Below the pieces are notes generated by a model. It had not been told where the DNA came from and made no database searches. It was given only the letters and a program-made list of their open reading frames with translations. Positions 38,088 through 46,698 of a stretch of DNA of 64,000 nt are shown here, in pieces. How positions within the stretch are numbered: the stretch's first letter is position 1; the number at the start of each line of letters is the position of its first letter. Position numbers and translations under genes: made by a program. Source of the stretch: Leptospiraceae bacterium (GTDB lineage: Bacteria > Spirochaetota > Leptospiria > Leptospirales > Leptospiraceae). The stretch lies in the NCBI GenBank assembly GCA_016711485.1, contig JADJSX010000029.1, positions 186,001 through 250,000 of the forward strand. The letters run 5' to 3'.

Positions 38088-39389
38088 ATGAGTTCTAATT
38101 ATTTTAAAATAACAGGTAAAAATCCTCTTTCGGGTACGATCACTCCCCAAGGGAATAAAAATGAAGCCCTTCCCGTTTTAGGTGCAGTTTGTATGATTCC
38201 GAATATTGTTCGTTTGGAAAATGTTCCGATGATTTCGGATGTTTTAATGTTAATTGATGTTCTTAGGTATTTGGGTTTCAATATTACAAATCCAGAGGCG
38301 GGAGTTTTTACTTTTCAGAGACCAGAAGAGTTAAAGTCTGATTTGCCGCAAGAATTATGCAGTAAAATCCGAGGGGCAGTTACACTTGCTGGTCCGATTC
38401 TCGCAAGCACTGGAAGAGTGTTTCTTCCCAGACCAGGCGGAGATAAAATTGGACGTAGGAGACTCGACACACATTTACTTGCACTAGAAGCGTTAGGTGC
38501 TGATATAGAAGTATTTCCAGATGGCTACGAAATTAAAACTAACCGTTTGATCGGAGCTGATATTTTATTAGATGAAGCTTCTGTTACAGGAACGGAAAAT
38601 GCAGTTATGGCAGCGTGTCTTGCACAGGGAACAACGATTATCCGCCATGCGGCATCCGAGCCTCATGTGCAAGGACTCTGTAGACTTCTAAATTCTGCTG
38701 GTGCTAAGATTTCTGGTATAGGTTCGAACATTCTAACAATTGAAGGAGTTGCTTCCCTTTCTAATCCAGAAGGAACTTTGACTCATCGTATTGGATCTGA
38801 TTATTTGGAAGTAGGAAGTTTTATTTCATTAGCCGCTGTCACAGGTGGGGAACTTTTTATAAAAGATGTTAATCCTGACGATATTCGAATGATCCGACTT
38901 GTATATTCTCGTTTAGGTATTGAAATTCGATTTGCGGACGGTGGTGTCGTAGTTCCTGCTGGGCAGAAAATGGAGATTATCCCCGACTACCATGGGGCGA
39001 CTCCTAAGATTGACGACTCACCGTGGCCTGGTTTTCCGGCTGATATGACATCAGTTGCACTTGTTACGGCTACTCAGTGTAAGGGTACTGTTATGATTCA
39101 TGAAAAGATGTTTGAATCACGACTTTTCTTTGTAGATAATATTATAGGAATGGGAGCACAGATTATTCTATGTGATCCACATCGTGCAGTTGTTATCGGT
39201 AAATCACAATTATACGGAAGTAAAGTAGCGTCACCCGATATACGTGCTGGTATGGCTATGATCATTGCGGCACTGTGTGCAGAAGGAACTAGTTATATCC
39301 ATAATATTATTCAAGTAGATCGCGGGTTTCAAGAAATTGACACGCGGTTACGATCGATTGGTGCGCAGATTGAGAGACTGGTGGAGTAG
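38088..39389 (+). CDS. murA: UDP-N-acetylglucosamine 1-carboxyvinyltransferase
   Basis: First committed step of peptidoglycan synthesis: transfer of enolpyruvate from PEP. The 433-aa EPSP-synthase fold is complete, with GNKNEALPVLGA (catalytic Lys), RPGGDKIGRRRLD, DYLEVGSFISLAA and PWPGFPADMTS. The loop residue that is Cys115 in E. coli (PGGCTIG) is Asp119 here (PGGDKIG). Such Cys-to-Asp MurA enzymes are active but insensitive to fosfomycin. Start at ATG 38088; no strong RBS. The stop abuts the convergent methyltransferase gene. Confidence 0.93.
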   Translation: MSSNYFKITGKNPLSGTITPQGNKNEALPVLGAVCMIPNIVRLENVPMISDVLMLIDVLRYLGFNITNPEAGVFTFQRPEELKSDLPQELCSKIRGAVTLAGPILASTGRVFLPRPGGDKIGRRRLDTHLLALEALGADIEVFPDGYEIKTNRLIGADILLDEASVTGTENAVMAACLAQGTTIIRHAASEPHVQGLCRLLNSAGAKISGIGSNILTIEGVASLSNPEGTLTHRIGSDYLEVGSFISLAAVTGGELFIKDVNPDDIRMIRLVYSRLGIEIRFADGGVVVPAGQKMEIIPDYHGATPKIDDSPWPGFPADMTSVALVTATQCKGTVMIHEKMFESRLFFVDNIIGMGAQIILCDPHRAVVIGKSQLYGSKVASPDIRAGMAMIIAALCAEGTSYIHNIIQVDRGFQEIDTRLRSIGAQIERLVE

Positions 39390-40817
39390 TTACTTGTTCT
39401 TTTCAACTTTTAGAAACATCTGAGTTCCCGAATCGTCAAACCCAACTTCGGAAGAGAAACCCTGTGGAATATCTTCCAGAAGTTCGAACATTGATTCTTC
39501 GTCACGATAATATAAAACCCAGTCCATAATGTATTCCATGTATTTTCTAGTTTCATTTTCAACATGGTAGTTTCCGAGGATAAGAATTCCGCCCGGGCAA
39601 AGCATGGAGTATAATTTTTCTGTTAATACCTTTGCAACTGGATCAGTTAAATAATCGTATAACCCCATAGAATAAATAAAATCATACTGCCCAAATTTTA
39701 ATTCGGGACTTCCTGTTTTTAAAATTGTACGAACCGATTCTTTTATGAATTGAACTTGAAATGGTTTATCGGTAGGAATTGAGTTAATTCCTTTTTGAGC
39801 TTCGCCTAACGCTTCTTCGTCTTGGTCAAGCAGGAATACTTTTGCTTGGTATTTAAATTGGCTCTCACGCAGAAAATCTTGCATTTCCCACGCGGGTCCA
39901 CAAGCAATGGAAAGAATTTTAAAATCTTCTTTCCCAGAAGTAGAAAGTCGTTGCGACATATATTTATTAATCAATCGTCTTCTATTTCGAACTGCGTCAG
40001 CTGCTTTGGTATCGCATGGATGTTTATGGAAAATTTTTCCGAAAGAGGATTTCCCTATATATTCGTTACGGTAGAGCATTTCCATCATAGCGGAATCTCC
40101 TGCGTAACCTCTAGGTTTTATATTTGTACGTTTAATGAAATCCGATTCGAGAATAAAATTCCACATCGATTTTCTTAAATAAAACCCATACTTTTCATTT
40201 TCTAATTTAGTATAACTTTTTGTTAATTCGCGAAGTTCTGCAATTTTTACATTTAGAAATTCATAAAATTCTCCGCCTATTCCTTTTAATACTGATTTAA
40301 AAAGTGCTTCTTTGAGACGATTTGGTTCTTCGATAAATTTTTGATCTAATTCATCGAGTGCAATTTTATAGAGAGATAATCCATAAACAAATTTAGAACA
40401 AAAAAGAATAAAATTTGGTTCTATATCTTCTTGAATTGAAAACTGCATCTTAATTTTTTTAATTTCGTCTTCTTGTAGGAATAATGACTGTTTGTCCATG
40501 AGAGTATTCATATCAATAAACTCTCTTTCCAAATATACACCTAAAAATAGTTCTTCATTCATAGTGTCTAAATGAACCACTTTCCCAGCGCCTAATTCCT
40601 TTTTTTCCCCGAATGCAAATATTGTACAATTTTGAATTGAATGAGTTTTTTTGATTAGATGGGTGTTATCTTTGGGTATACAGATGCCTAACCCGAAACG
40701 AGAGTAATCGTAAACTTTTCCTTTTAACTCAAACCCATCCATTTCAAGATGTATATATGAATTATCCTCATCATGTAGTCTAATTCGAAGTGTGTGTCTT
40801 CTATCTTCTGCTTTCAA
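39390..40817 (-). CDS. PilZ domain fused to PhcB-like SAM methyltransferase
   Basis: A 475-aa cytosolic protein. Residues about 1-110 look like a PilZ domain with both c-di-GMP motifs, RHTLR (RxxxR) and DYSRFG (DxSxxG). From about 150 on it resembles methyltransferases annotated as 3-hydroxypalmitate methyl ester synthases (PhcB type): GYAGDSAMMEMLYRNEYIG, VRNRRRLI, then the SAM-binding ILSIACGPAWEM and the Asp of LLDQDEEAL. Substrate is not proven. It is the last gene of a four-gene cluster with SpoIIE, STAS-like and ATPase genes (7-base gap). Confidence 0.75.
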   Translation of the reverse strand: MKAEDRRHTLRIRLHDEDNSYIHLEMDGFELKGKVYDYSRFGLGICIPKDNTHLIKKTHSIQNCTIFAFGEKKELGAGKVVHLDTMNEELFLGVYLEREFIDMNTLMDKQSLFLQEDEIKKIKMQFSIQEDIEPNFILFCSKFVYGLSLYKIALDELDQKFIEEPNRLKEALFKSVLKGIGGEFYEFLNVKIAELRELTKSYTKLENEKYGFYLRKSMWNFILESDFIKRTNIKPRGYAGDSAMMEMLYRNEYIGKSSFGKIFHKHPCDTKAADAVRNRRRLINKYMSQRLSTSGKEDFKILSIACGPAWEMQDFLRESQFKYQAKVFLLDQDEEALGEAQKGINSIPTDKPFQVQFIKESVRTILKTGSPELKFGQYDFIYSMGLYDYLTDPVAKVLTEKLYSMLCPGGILILGNYHVENETRKYMEYIMDWVLYYRDEESMFELLEDIPQGFSSEVGFDDSGTQMFLKVEKNK

Positions 40818-40824
40818 TTTGAAT

Positions 40825-42183
40825 TTATTCCTTTTTTAATAGGACTAAAGAAATATCATCATCTTGCGATTTTGCTGTTGACAATGCATCTTTTACAATT
40901 AGCTCAATGATTTCTTTTCCTGGCAAATGGCTAAATTTTATTAAATTATCTTTTAGTCTTTCCTGACCGTACATCTCATTTTCTTTGTAGTCTAATTCAG
41001 TAATTCCATCCGTGAAAAGTAAAATCAAATCACCAGACTCAATTTTAATGTTGTAGTTTTGCATGTATGCTTCGATATCATCTAACATTCCGACCCAAGT
41101 TCCATACGTCGGGAAATTCTCTATCGTCTGAGTAGCTTTACGATAGACGATAATGTCTTGGTGTGAACCTGCATAAGTCATACCATCAGGAGAAAGAGAT
41201 ATAGCGGTTATCGTCATATATCTGTCTACTTTTAATAATGCTATATTTTCTTTGATAACTTTGTTTAATTCTATTAGAACTTGGTTTGGATTTTCGCTTG
41301 AGTTCTTAGATATTATCGTTCGAATGCTAGTTTGTGCCATCATCATGATCAGTCCAGACTCAACACCATGTCCAGATACATCTCCAATCATGACCCATGG
41401 ATTTTTATCAGTGCGGATAATATCATAGTAGTCGCCACCGACTTCTGTAGCAGGTAACATGATGGCGGAAATTTCATATCCACCCAGTTTATCGTCCGCA
41501 GGAGTGAGAGATGTTTGTATCCGTTTAGCAACTTCCATTTCACTCCAGAGTGCATCTCTTGCTTCTTTTAGACTTTTTCGACTTTTAAATTCTTTCTGGA
41601 TCAATACGTATTTTACATGATTGATACTTGCAGCAATGATAACAGTTGATAACATGAAATATAAATTGTTAATTAAGTTATAAAGGTGAAATTCTTTTCC
41701 CCAGATTGCATTTAATACTACATATAATACTACTGTTATAAAACCATTTAAAGCAGAATGAATGGCTCTCCACGGCAAAAGTAAATTAACCGCTATGATG
41801 ACTAAATTTAAACCTGCATAATAGGATGAATTAAAACCACCTAAATCAACAGTCATAAATATAATTGACAAACTTACGAAAAAGGTAAAGGCGTATCCAT
41901 GTAAGAATGAATACTTCGAAGGTTTACTTTTTAAAATTATTATGTATTGAAGGATTACTATTGCAGTAGCTGTGATTCTGTAAAATGCAAACTTAGGTAA
42001 AAGAAATCTGGCTTCTGAGGGTATTATAAAAATATCTAAAGCAAAAAAAATAGGAACTAAAGTTGCTCCTAAAATTGTTAAGATTTTTAACCATGAATGC
42101 AATAGAAAGTCTAGATAATCAGGAAATTTATCTATAAAGTCGAAAGGTTCCTGATTTGGTTTTTGGGGATCGTTTGAAATCAT
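40825..42183 (-). CDS. membrane-bound PP2C phosphatase (SpoIIE/RsbU type)
   Basis: A 452-aa protein with about six N-terminal membrane helices (to about residue 195), a short coiled linker containing EVAKRIQTSLTP, then a SpoIIE domain: EVGGDYYDII, GDVSGHGVESGL, LLFTDGITE and KSQDDDISLVLL supply the metal-binding Asp/Gly set. It should dephosphorylate the STAS-like partner encoded 5 bases upstream. Signal sensed by the membrane part is unknown. Confidence 0.88.
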   Translation of the reverse strand: MISNDPQKPNQEPFDFIDKFPDYLDFLLHSWLKILTILGATLVPIFFALDIFIIPSEARFLLPKFAFYRITATAIVILQYIIILKSKPSKYSFLHGYAFTFFVSLSIIFMTVDLGGFNSSYYAGLNLVIIAVNLLLPWRAIHSALNGFITVVLYVVLNAIWGKEFHLYNLINNLYFMLSTVIIAASINHVKYVLIQKEFKSRKSLKEARDALWSEMEVAKRIQTSLTPADDKLGGYEISAIMLPATEVGGDYYDIIRTDKNPWVMIGDVSGHGVESGLIMMMAQTSIRTIISKNSSENPNQVLIELNKVIKENIALLKVDRYMTITAISLSPDGMTYAGSHQDIIVYRKATQTIENFPTYGTWVGMLDDIEAYMQNYNIKIESGDLILLFTDGITELDYKENEMYGQERLKDNLIKFSHLPGKEIIELIVKDALSTAKSQDDDISLVLLKKE

Positions 42184-42188
42184 TTGTA

Positions 42189-42551
42189 TTAAATTCCGAC
42201 TACATCAATTAATCCTGGAATGTTAAATACTCGCAGCGCTGCAAAACTTAACTCCTGCCATTTTAATCCTTTTTTATAATGAATGGTTATTTTTCGATTA
42301 TCCTTTTTTGCACGTTCTAGTTGTTTAACGATAGGCGTTACAGTTGATGAGTTCATATATTCGAAATGGGTAAAATCTAGAATAATCGGTTTTTGTTGGT
42401 TGCGAGCGTAAATGGTCTCGAAGATCGGAGATAAAAATTTGGTTGGCTCTCGGTCTTTACTTTCTCCATACCAGTGTATGAATGTTTCGGATTCTCCATA
42501 CTTTACTTCAATTTTTAAACGATTTTCTTCATAGATTTTAATTTCACTCAT
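42189..42551 (-). CDS. STAS-like regulator (slr1659-type)
   Basis: A 120-aa protein. IILDFTHFEYMNSSTVTPIVKQL has the strand-helix pattern of anti-sigma-factor antagonists, with SST where the phospho-Ser/Thr lies. It fits the small regulators that I know as slr1659-like and that are found beside slr1658-like ATPases and SpoIIE phosphatases. It probably switches partners according to phosphorylation. Confidence 0.72.
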   Translation of the reverse strand: MSEIKIYEENRLKIEVKYGESETFIHWYGESKDREPTKFLSPIFETIYARNQQKPIILDFTHFEYMNSSTVTPIVKQLERAKKDNRKITIHYKKGLKWQELSFAALRVFNIPGLIDVVGI

Positions 42552-42566
42552 GTATTTCCTCTGATA

Positions 42567-43064
42567 TTAGTATTGATAGACGGCAGAAACTGCTAGTAAA
42601 TTCTCTTCGTTTAAATAAAAATCTAGTATGGATTGCCCTTCGTAAGCAATTCGTACTAGACCTAAACCGCTTTCACCTTCCGCCAGATTTTTATTGGAAA
42701 TTTCTTTCAGTCTTTCCACGTAGGCTTCAAATGGATTTTGGTATCCTCGAATCCATTGGATTTTCGCGTCTAATCGTCGCAAATGAACTAACTCAGAGTC
42801 TTTCACTTTATTTTTTACTTCAATTACGATTCGTTTTTTTTTCTTTCGGAGTGTGAGTTCTACTCTAGTTTCAGAGTCTGGGAAATATCCGTATTTGATT
42901 CCATTTTCAACTAACTCTGTAGTGACCATTTTAACTGCATCCAAGTCATCCTTTGTTAAATCAGAATTTGCAAAGAAGGATTTGATGGAATCGGAAACTC
43001 TATCTAATTCAGACCAGTCCGATTTTAACTGAAGGGATAGTAAGTTTGTGGAATCGCTAAGCAT
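42567..43064 (-). CDS. HATPase-family anti-sigma-like kinase (slr1658-type)
   Basis: A 165-aa GHKL protein. VTTELVENGIKYGYF is the N-box (Glu/Asn for Mg-ATP), and GESGLGLVRIAYEG is the G-box. Such proteins phosphorylate the STAS partner. First gene of the minus-strand cluster; the ATG lies at 43064 and a palindrome at 43188 lies about 125 bases upstream. Confidence 0.78.
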   Translation of the reverse strand: MLSDSTNLLSLQLKSDWSELDRVSDSIKSFFANSDLTKDDLDAVKMVTTELVENGIKYGYFPDSETRVELTLRKKKKRIVIEVKNKVKDSELVHLRRLDAKIQWIRGYQNPFEAYVERLKEISNKNLAEGESGLGLVRIAYEGQSILDFYLNEENLLAVSAVYQY

Positions 43065-43187
43065 ATTACATCGGTCAGCCTAACTCTGAAAAAATACATG
43101 TCAAGATGTTTTTAGAAGTTTTCAAATCTAGTTTATTTGATGATTGAAAAAGTAGTGTTAAAATATTAGATTTTACTAAATACTAAA

Positions 43188-43221
43188 TTTGTATGACATC
43201 TTTTGAGAGACGTCATACAAA
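43188..43221. promoter_or_regulatory. 10-bp perfect palindrome, operator or terminator
   Basis: TTTGTATGAC (43188-43197) pairs with GTCATACAAA (43212-43221). It lies between two minus-strand genes. It lacks a long T-run on either side, so an operator is as likely as a terminator for the PuuD-like region's neighbours. Confidence 0.4.
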
Positions 43222-43309
43222 ATTGAGATAATTTATTTTTCCTGAAAAGATGTTTACCTATTAAAAGGTCAAACTCCAAAAGCCTCTAATACAGTTTTCG
43301 GGTAGGCTC

Positions 43310-43918
43310 TTATACTTCTGTACTAATTGTACCTGATTGTTTGATTGAAAACCAAACAACACCAACACCAATTACACCAGCTAATACAATTACTAATATA
43401 CCTTCTCCTGAAAACATAGGAACTTGTTGGCCTGCATGTCTGCCGTATCCCATAAAGAAAAGCATAGGAACTGATAAGAATGTATTGATTCTTGAAAACA
43501 AAAGTGCTTTTTTTGGAACAGAAGGATCTGCCGGATTACCAGACTTAACCCCATTGATGATTACTCGTTGATTCGGCCAAATTATAAACCAAACATTGAA
43601 CCACATAATTGTACCGAGTAACATTCCAAGTAAAATCCAATACGACCAATTAGGAGTAGCTGCTCTTACACCGCCCATTTCGAAAAATACAGCATAGTAA
43701 GCTAAACCTGATAAAAAGGTAAACATGGCCGCCCATCTAAACCAAAATAGAACTCGAGGCATTAGTTCAGGTGTCAAAACCTTTTTAACTCCTGCGTCCA
43801 ATTTGCCTTGCAAAGGAACGTTTACAAGATTTAAGAAATAGAGAAGTCCAATCCAACAAACGCCGGATACATAGTGGATCCAACGGATCGAATATATCAA
43901 AAGTGCTTTATCTTCCAT
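43310..43918 (-). CDS. urate-hydroxylase-type (PuuD N-terminal) membrane protein
   Basis: A 202-aa membrane protein with about five helices. RWIHYVSGVCWIGLLYFLNLVNVP and IIWPNQRVIINGVKSG are hallmarks of the PF06181 domain, the membrane half of PuuD urate oxidase. The cytochrome c domain of full PuuD is missing and no purine-catabolism gene is near, so the function is uncertain; conserved His residues might bind heme. Confidence 0.72.
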   Translation of the reverse strand: MEDKALLIYSIRWIHYVSGVCWIGLLYFLNLVNVPLQGKLDAGVKKVLTPELMPRVLFWFRWAAMFTFLSGLAYYAVFFEMGGVRAATPNWSYWILLGMLLGTIMWFNVWFIIWPNQRVIINGVKSGNPADPSVPKKALLFSRINTFLSVPMLFFMGYGRHAGQQVPMFSGEGILVIVLAGVIGVGVVWFSIKQSGTISTEV

Positions 43919-44034
43919 TTTTTACTCCAAAAATATATTTATATTAATAATTTTTACTTAATTGGAATGATTCTAGATTTGACAAGTTTAAAAATGGGAT
44001 CCTAGTAAATTGGCAAAATAAGATTTATTAGTGC

Positions 44035-44078
44035 GACTTTGTAAAAGCATTAGCCACAGAGACACAGAGGCACAGAGA
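44035..44078. repeat. CCACAGAG/CACAGAGG tract
   Basis: GACTTTGTAAAAGCATTAGC then CCACAGAG-ACACAGAGG-CACAGAG. The same lead-in is found at 33708 and, reversed, at 62887. Confidence 0.65.
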
Positions 44079-44152
44079 AGTAATGTTTTAAAGCATTTTA
44101 AAAATGAAATTCTATGCTTTTACATACACTGCTTCCCAGCGAGGGATGATTT

Positions 44153-44243
44153 CTTACTTTTTTCTTTTCTTTTATAGCAAACTGCGACCAAGCAGTTTGG
44201 GGATGAGCATTGCGAATGGGCGGAAAGAAAAGAAAAAAGTAAG
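44153..44243. repeat. 91-bp cruciform element
   Basis: Perfect 20-bp arms: 44153-44172 (CTTACTTTTTTCTTTTCTTT) and 44224-44243. Inside lies a second perfect hairpin, CAAACTGC (44178-44185) with GCAGTTTG (44192-44199). No coding role. Confidence 0.8.
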
Positions 44244-44508
44244 CAAAAAAGAAAAGAAAACCCAACGTAGCTCCGATAGCCATCAGGCGGTAGGAGCGGA
44301 GGTTTGCTAGGTTTCATCCATCAGATGAAAGGGCGGACTCAGGCTTTTTCGCTTTAACACTTCGCAATGCTCCATTTAAGACTCTGCTGGGGTTCTTGTT
44401 TTTACTTTACAAAAATAACTAAGTCCATGAATACTATAAATCAAACTCTAGTTTATAAACAAAGGAAAAACGTTGTTATTCTTAACAAAGCTTTAGAAGG
44501 AAAAAAGA

Positions 44509-44739
44509 ATGAATAGATTGGATGAATTAAAAGGTTTATCGAAACATCTACTAAGATTAATAAAATTAGTAGCAATAGCTAACATTGCAATAATATTCGG
44601 CTCAATAGGTCTCTATAGAAATAACTCAAACTTTGGATTTATAATGGCAGGGATTTTTCTTAGTTTAATATTAGATGTAATTTTTATTGTCTTGTTTTCA
44701 AAGAATATGAATGCAATTAACGAAATAGGGGAACTATAA
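44509..44739 (+). CDS. small membrane protein
   Basis: A 76-aa protein with two hydrophobic segments (about 18-33 and 42-63) and short charged ends. AGGAAAAAAGA lies just upstream of the ATG. Immediately followed (1 base) by a second tiny membrane gene. No known family. Confidence 0.6.
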   Translation: MNRLDELKGLSKHLLRLIKLVAIANIAIIFGSIGLYRNNSNFGFIMAGIFLSLILDVIFIVLFSKNMNAINEIGEL

Positions 44740-44740
44740 A

Positions 44741-44869
44741 ATGACACCACTGGAAAAAGAGATTGCGTTATACGGTATTTGTTTTATGGTTTTTTGTTTT
44801 GTCGCTTCGCTAGGTTATATTACTTATTCATTGGTTACGGAAGTAAATAGAACATTACGAAAGAAATAG
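44741..44869 (+). CDS. tiny membrane protein
   Basis: A 42-codon frame starting MTPLEKEIALYG with one helix (about residues 10-31) and a basic C-terminus (NRTLRKK). GGGGAACTATAAA precedes the ATG, with GGGG as likely RBS inside the upstream gene. The one-base gap suggests translational coupling. It converges on the AlbA_2 gene. No known family. Confidence 0.5.
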   Translation: MTPLEKEIALYGICFMVFCFVASLGYITYSLVTEVNRTLRKK

Positions 44870-44874
44870 TTCAG

Positions 44875-45699
44875 CTAGTCAATTAAGCATTTGCGAATAA
44901 TAATGCTTTTGTGTTTTCGGACTCTATTAAGTCCGGGGCTTTGTATAGAGAGTTGAAGGGAGAGGGTAAGAGGGATTAGTTGGAATATAGAATATGCAAT
45001 TGAATCTGAATCATTCTTTATTTTGCTTAATTCAACAGTATAATTATTTTCCAAGAAACTCGAAATAGGAATAAAATGAATTACTGTTTTCGCTGAATCT
45101 TTCAGTGGATACGGTATCTCATCTGATTCTATGATATTAATCCGATCCATCAAGAATGCTTTTACTTTTTCTTCCACATTCTGCGAATAATCGATAGAAG
45201 ACTTAATTTGTTGCAAATCCATCATTTCATTTTTTGCTATACCTCTATACCAAAATCTATTTTCATCTTTATAGACCAGCATATGGGGAGTATTGTAGCT
45301 TCTATGAATTCGAAGTATTAGAATTACTTTTTCTGAATTGTCTGGCAATGGAATCGGATTATTAAATTCATATTTAGGTATACGTGGATTTACCCCACCT
45401 GAACTAATTGACTCTATGGTTCTTATAATTTCATCTACTTTTATAAGATCGATGCCTGTTATCTTAATTGGAACTCCACCTTTTTCAGTTACTCCAATAA
45501 TGATGTCTCCACCTTGTGAATTCGCAAAGGAGACTATATCTTTTAATATTTTTATTTTAGTTTCATCGTTTTTGAGTGTATGAGATATATCTTGTTTATA
45601 ATCCAAATATTTACTTTCCAAGACTTTCGAAGATACAAGCTCATTGATAGTCTCATAATTAATCTCCGACAAACGCTTGTTAAACACTCCCATATGCAT
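44875..45699 (-). CDS. AlbA_2 (Schlafen-like) ATP-binding-domain protein
   Basis: A 274-aa protein. ESKYLDYKQDIS and IVSFANSQGGDIIIGVTEKGG are the hallmark of the AlbA_2/divergent AAA_4 domain (about residues 25-150), followed by IPKYEF and FWYRGIAKNEMM. Proteins of this type occur in DNA-linked regulators and defence islands. The C-terminal ~60 residues are unlike the family continuation, so it may be truncated or frameshifted after about residue 235. It lies 63 bases after the winged-helix gene. Confidence 0.7.
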   Translation of the reverse strand: MHMGVFNKRLSEINYETINELVSSKVLESKYLDYKQDISHTLKNDETKIKILKDIVSFANSQGGDIIIGVTEKGGVPIKITGIDLIKVDEIIRTIESISSGGVNPRIPKYEFNNPIPLPDNSEKVILILRIHRSYNTPHMLVYKDENRFWYRGIAKNEMMDLQQIKSSIDYSQNVEEKVKAFLMDRINIIESDEIPYPLKDSAKTVIHFIPISSFLENNYTVELSKIKNDSDSIAYSIFQLIPLTLSLQLSIQSPGLNRVRKHKSIIIRKCLID

Positions 45700-45762
45700 A
45701 ATGTCGATTACCCCTTATCCTTCAAAATATACCCTACTTCAATCTTTTTCATATTTTATTTC

Positions 45763-46389
45763 CTAGTTGAGCCCCAAAAAAAATCTAAGCTCTGGCGTTA
45801 GAAGAGATGAAAACATCGAGGATATAGAGACTAACGTTTGAAAATAAGCATTTGCCTTACTCCAATCTATTTTTGGTTTCCGTAATTCTTGTTCGATCGG
45901 TTTAACAACTACAGCATTTTCAGGCTCTGCGGCTTTCACTTTTTCTAGAATAGTTATTAATTCTTTTAGATTAGATTCGTTGCTATTTATAGTCTGATTA
46001 GAATTTTGCGTAGCTATTTGAAATGGAGAATTATTCACTGAGCCAATATTCATTGTATAGTTATTCAAGACTTGTTTTGAAAAATCATTCTCATATTCGG
46101 TAGTATCCCTACCATCTTCCAATTTTTCGATTAGATCGATTCCCTTACTTGTAATTTTTGCCCAAGCAAACCAGTCCGGGAGTCCATTGGAACCAAGTGG
46201 AGCTAATTGAAGATAACCTTTCTCCCTGAAATAAAAAACGTGACCAACAATATCTGATTGAGATAAACTTTTATTTGTTTCAAAAACATTTTCCGCATAA
46301 ACAACCTTCGCAGGATTAAACTCAGCTATTTTAGCAATACTTTTTAAAACCTCAATTCGTTTAATTTGTCTTTCCTCGGATGCTGTCAT
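45763..46389 (-). CDS. winged-helix-like protein of the defence island
   Basis: A 208-aa protein. The first ~100 residues (DIVGHVFYFREKGYLQL, then WAKITSKGIDLIEKL) look like a winged helix. After it comes NIGSVNNSPFQIATQNSNQT, an Asn/Gln-rich beta motif seen in several defence-associated proteins, and a C-terminal helix pair. The ATG at 46389 has GGAGAG upstream; a GTG at 46428 is a longer option. Function not known; pairing with AlbA_2 suggests a unit. Confidence 0.6.
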   Translation of the reverse strand: MTASEERQIKRIEVLKSIAKIAEFNPAKVVYAENVFETNKSLSQSDIVGHVFYFREKGYLQLAPLGSNGLPDWFAWAKITSKGIDLIEKLEDGRDTTEYENDFSKQVLNNYTMNIGSVNNSPFQIATQNSNQTINSNESNLKELITILEKVKAAEPENAVVVKPIEQELRKPKIDWSKANAYFQTLVSISSMFSSLLTPELRFFLGLN

Positions 46390-46427
46390 ACTTTCTCTCC
46401 ATTCATTTAGATTGTTCACATTTTTCA

Positions 46428-46440
46428 CCTAGATACTAGG
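46428..46440. promoter_or_regulatory. 13-base palindrome, candidate operator
   Basis: CCTAG-ATA-CTAGG, a perfect dyad 39 bases upstream of the winged-helix gene ATG. It could be an autoregulatory site. Confidence 0.35.
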
Positions 46441-46530
46441 TCATATTGCGTATGGTCGATTAAAAAACAACTAAAATTATGTATGCGTATCCTATGTATT
46501 GCAAGTAGGAATGGTATTAAAGTATTTGAT

Positions 46531-46689
46531 TTATCTCCATCCCTCCAAATACTGCAACCGTTGTATAATACTTCTAGCCATTAAAGAGATAATCCCACCT
46601 TCATCGCTATAGGAGGCTAACTGTAATTTGTCGTCCATATCTTTGTCTTCGTTTGTGAATTGGAATTTTTCTTTTATTTCTTCAAGCAT
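46531..46689 (-). CDS. small acidic protein after hsdR
   Basis: A 52-aa frame starting MLEEIKEKFQFTNEDKDMDD and ending ARSIIQRLQYLEGWR, 9 bases after the hsdR stop and in the same orientation. Charged N-terminal half, amphipathic C-terminal helix, no signal. It probably shares the hsdR transcript. No family recognised. Confidence 0.45.
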   Translation of the reverse strand: MLEEIKEKFQFTNEDKDMDDKLQLASYSDEGGIISLMARSIIQRLQYLEGWR

Positions 46690-46698
46690 TTTACAATC

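Larger units (their letters stand above)
43919..44508. other. 590-base non-coding gap with nested repeats
   Basis: Three overlapping 61-68-codon frames on both strands fall across the inverted repeat at 44153-44243 and are not genes. The gap also holds a CCACAGAG tract and, downstream, a GC-richer stretch (44260-44400) of unknown origin. A promoter for the small genes at 44509 is expected but not seen. Confidence 0.5.

Noticed and set aside
44098..44317. Three overlapping 61-68-codon frames on both strands
   Set aside because: They span a perfect inverted repeat, are lysine/phenylalanine-rich by base composition, and none has an RBS or family.
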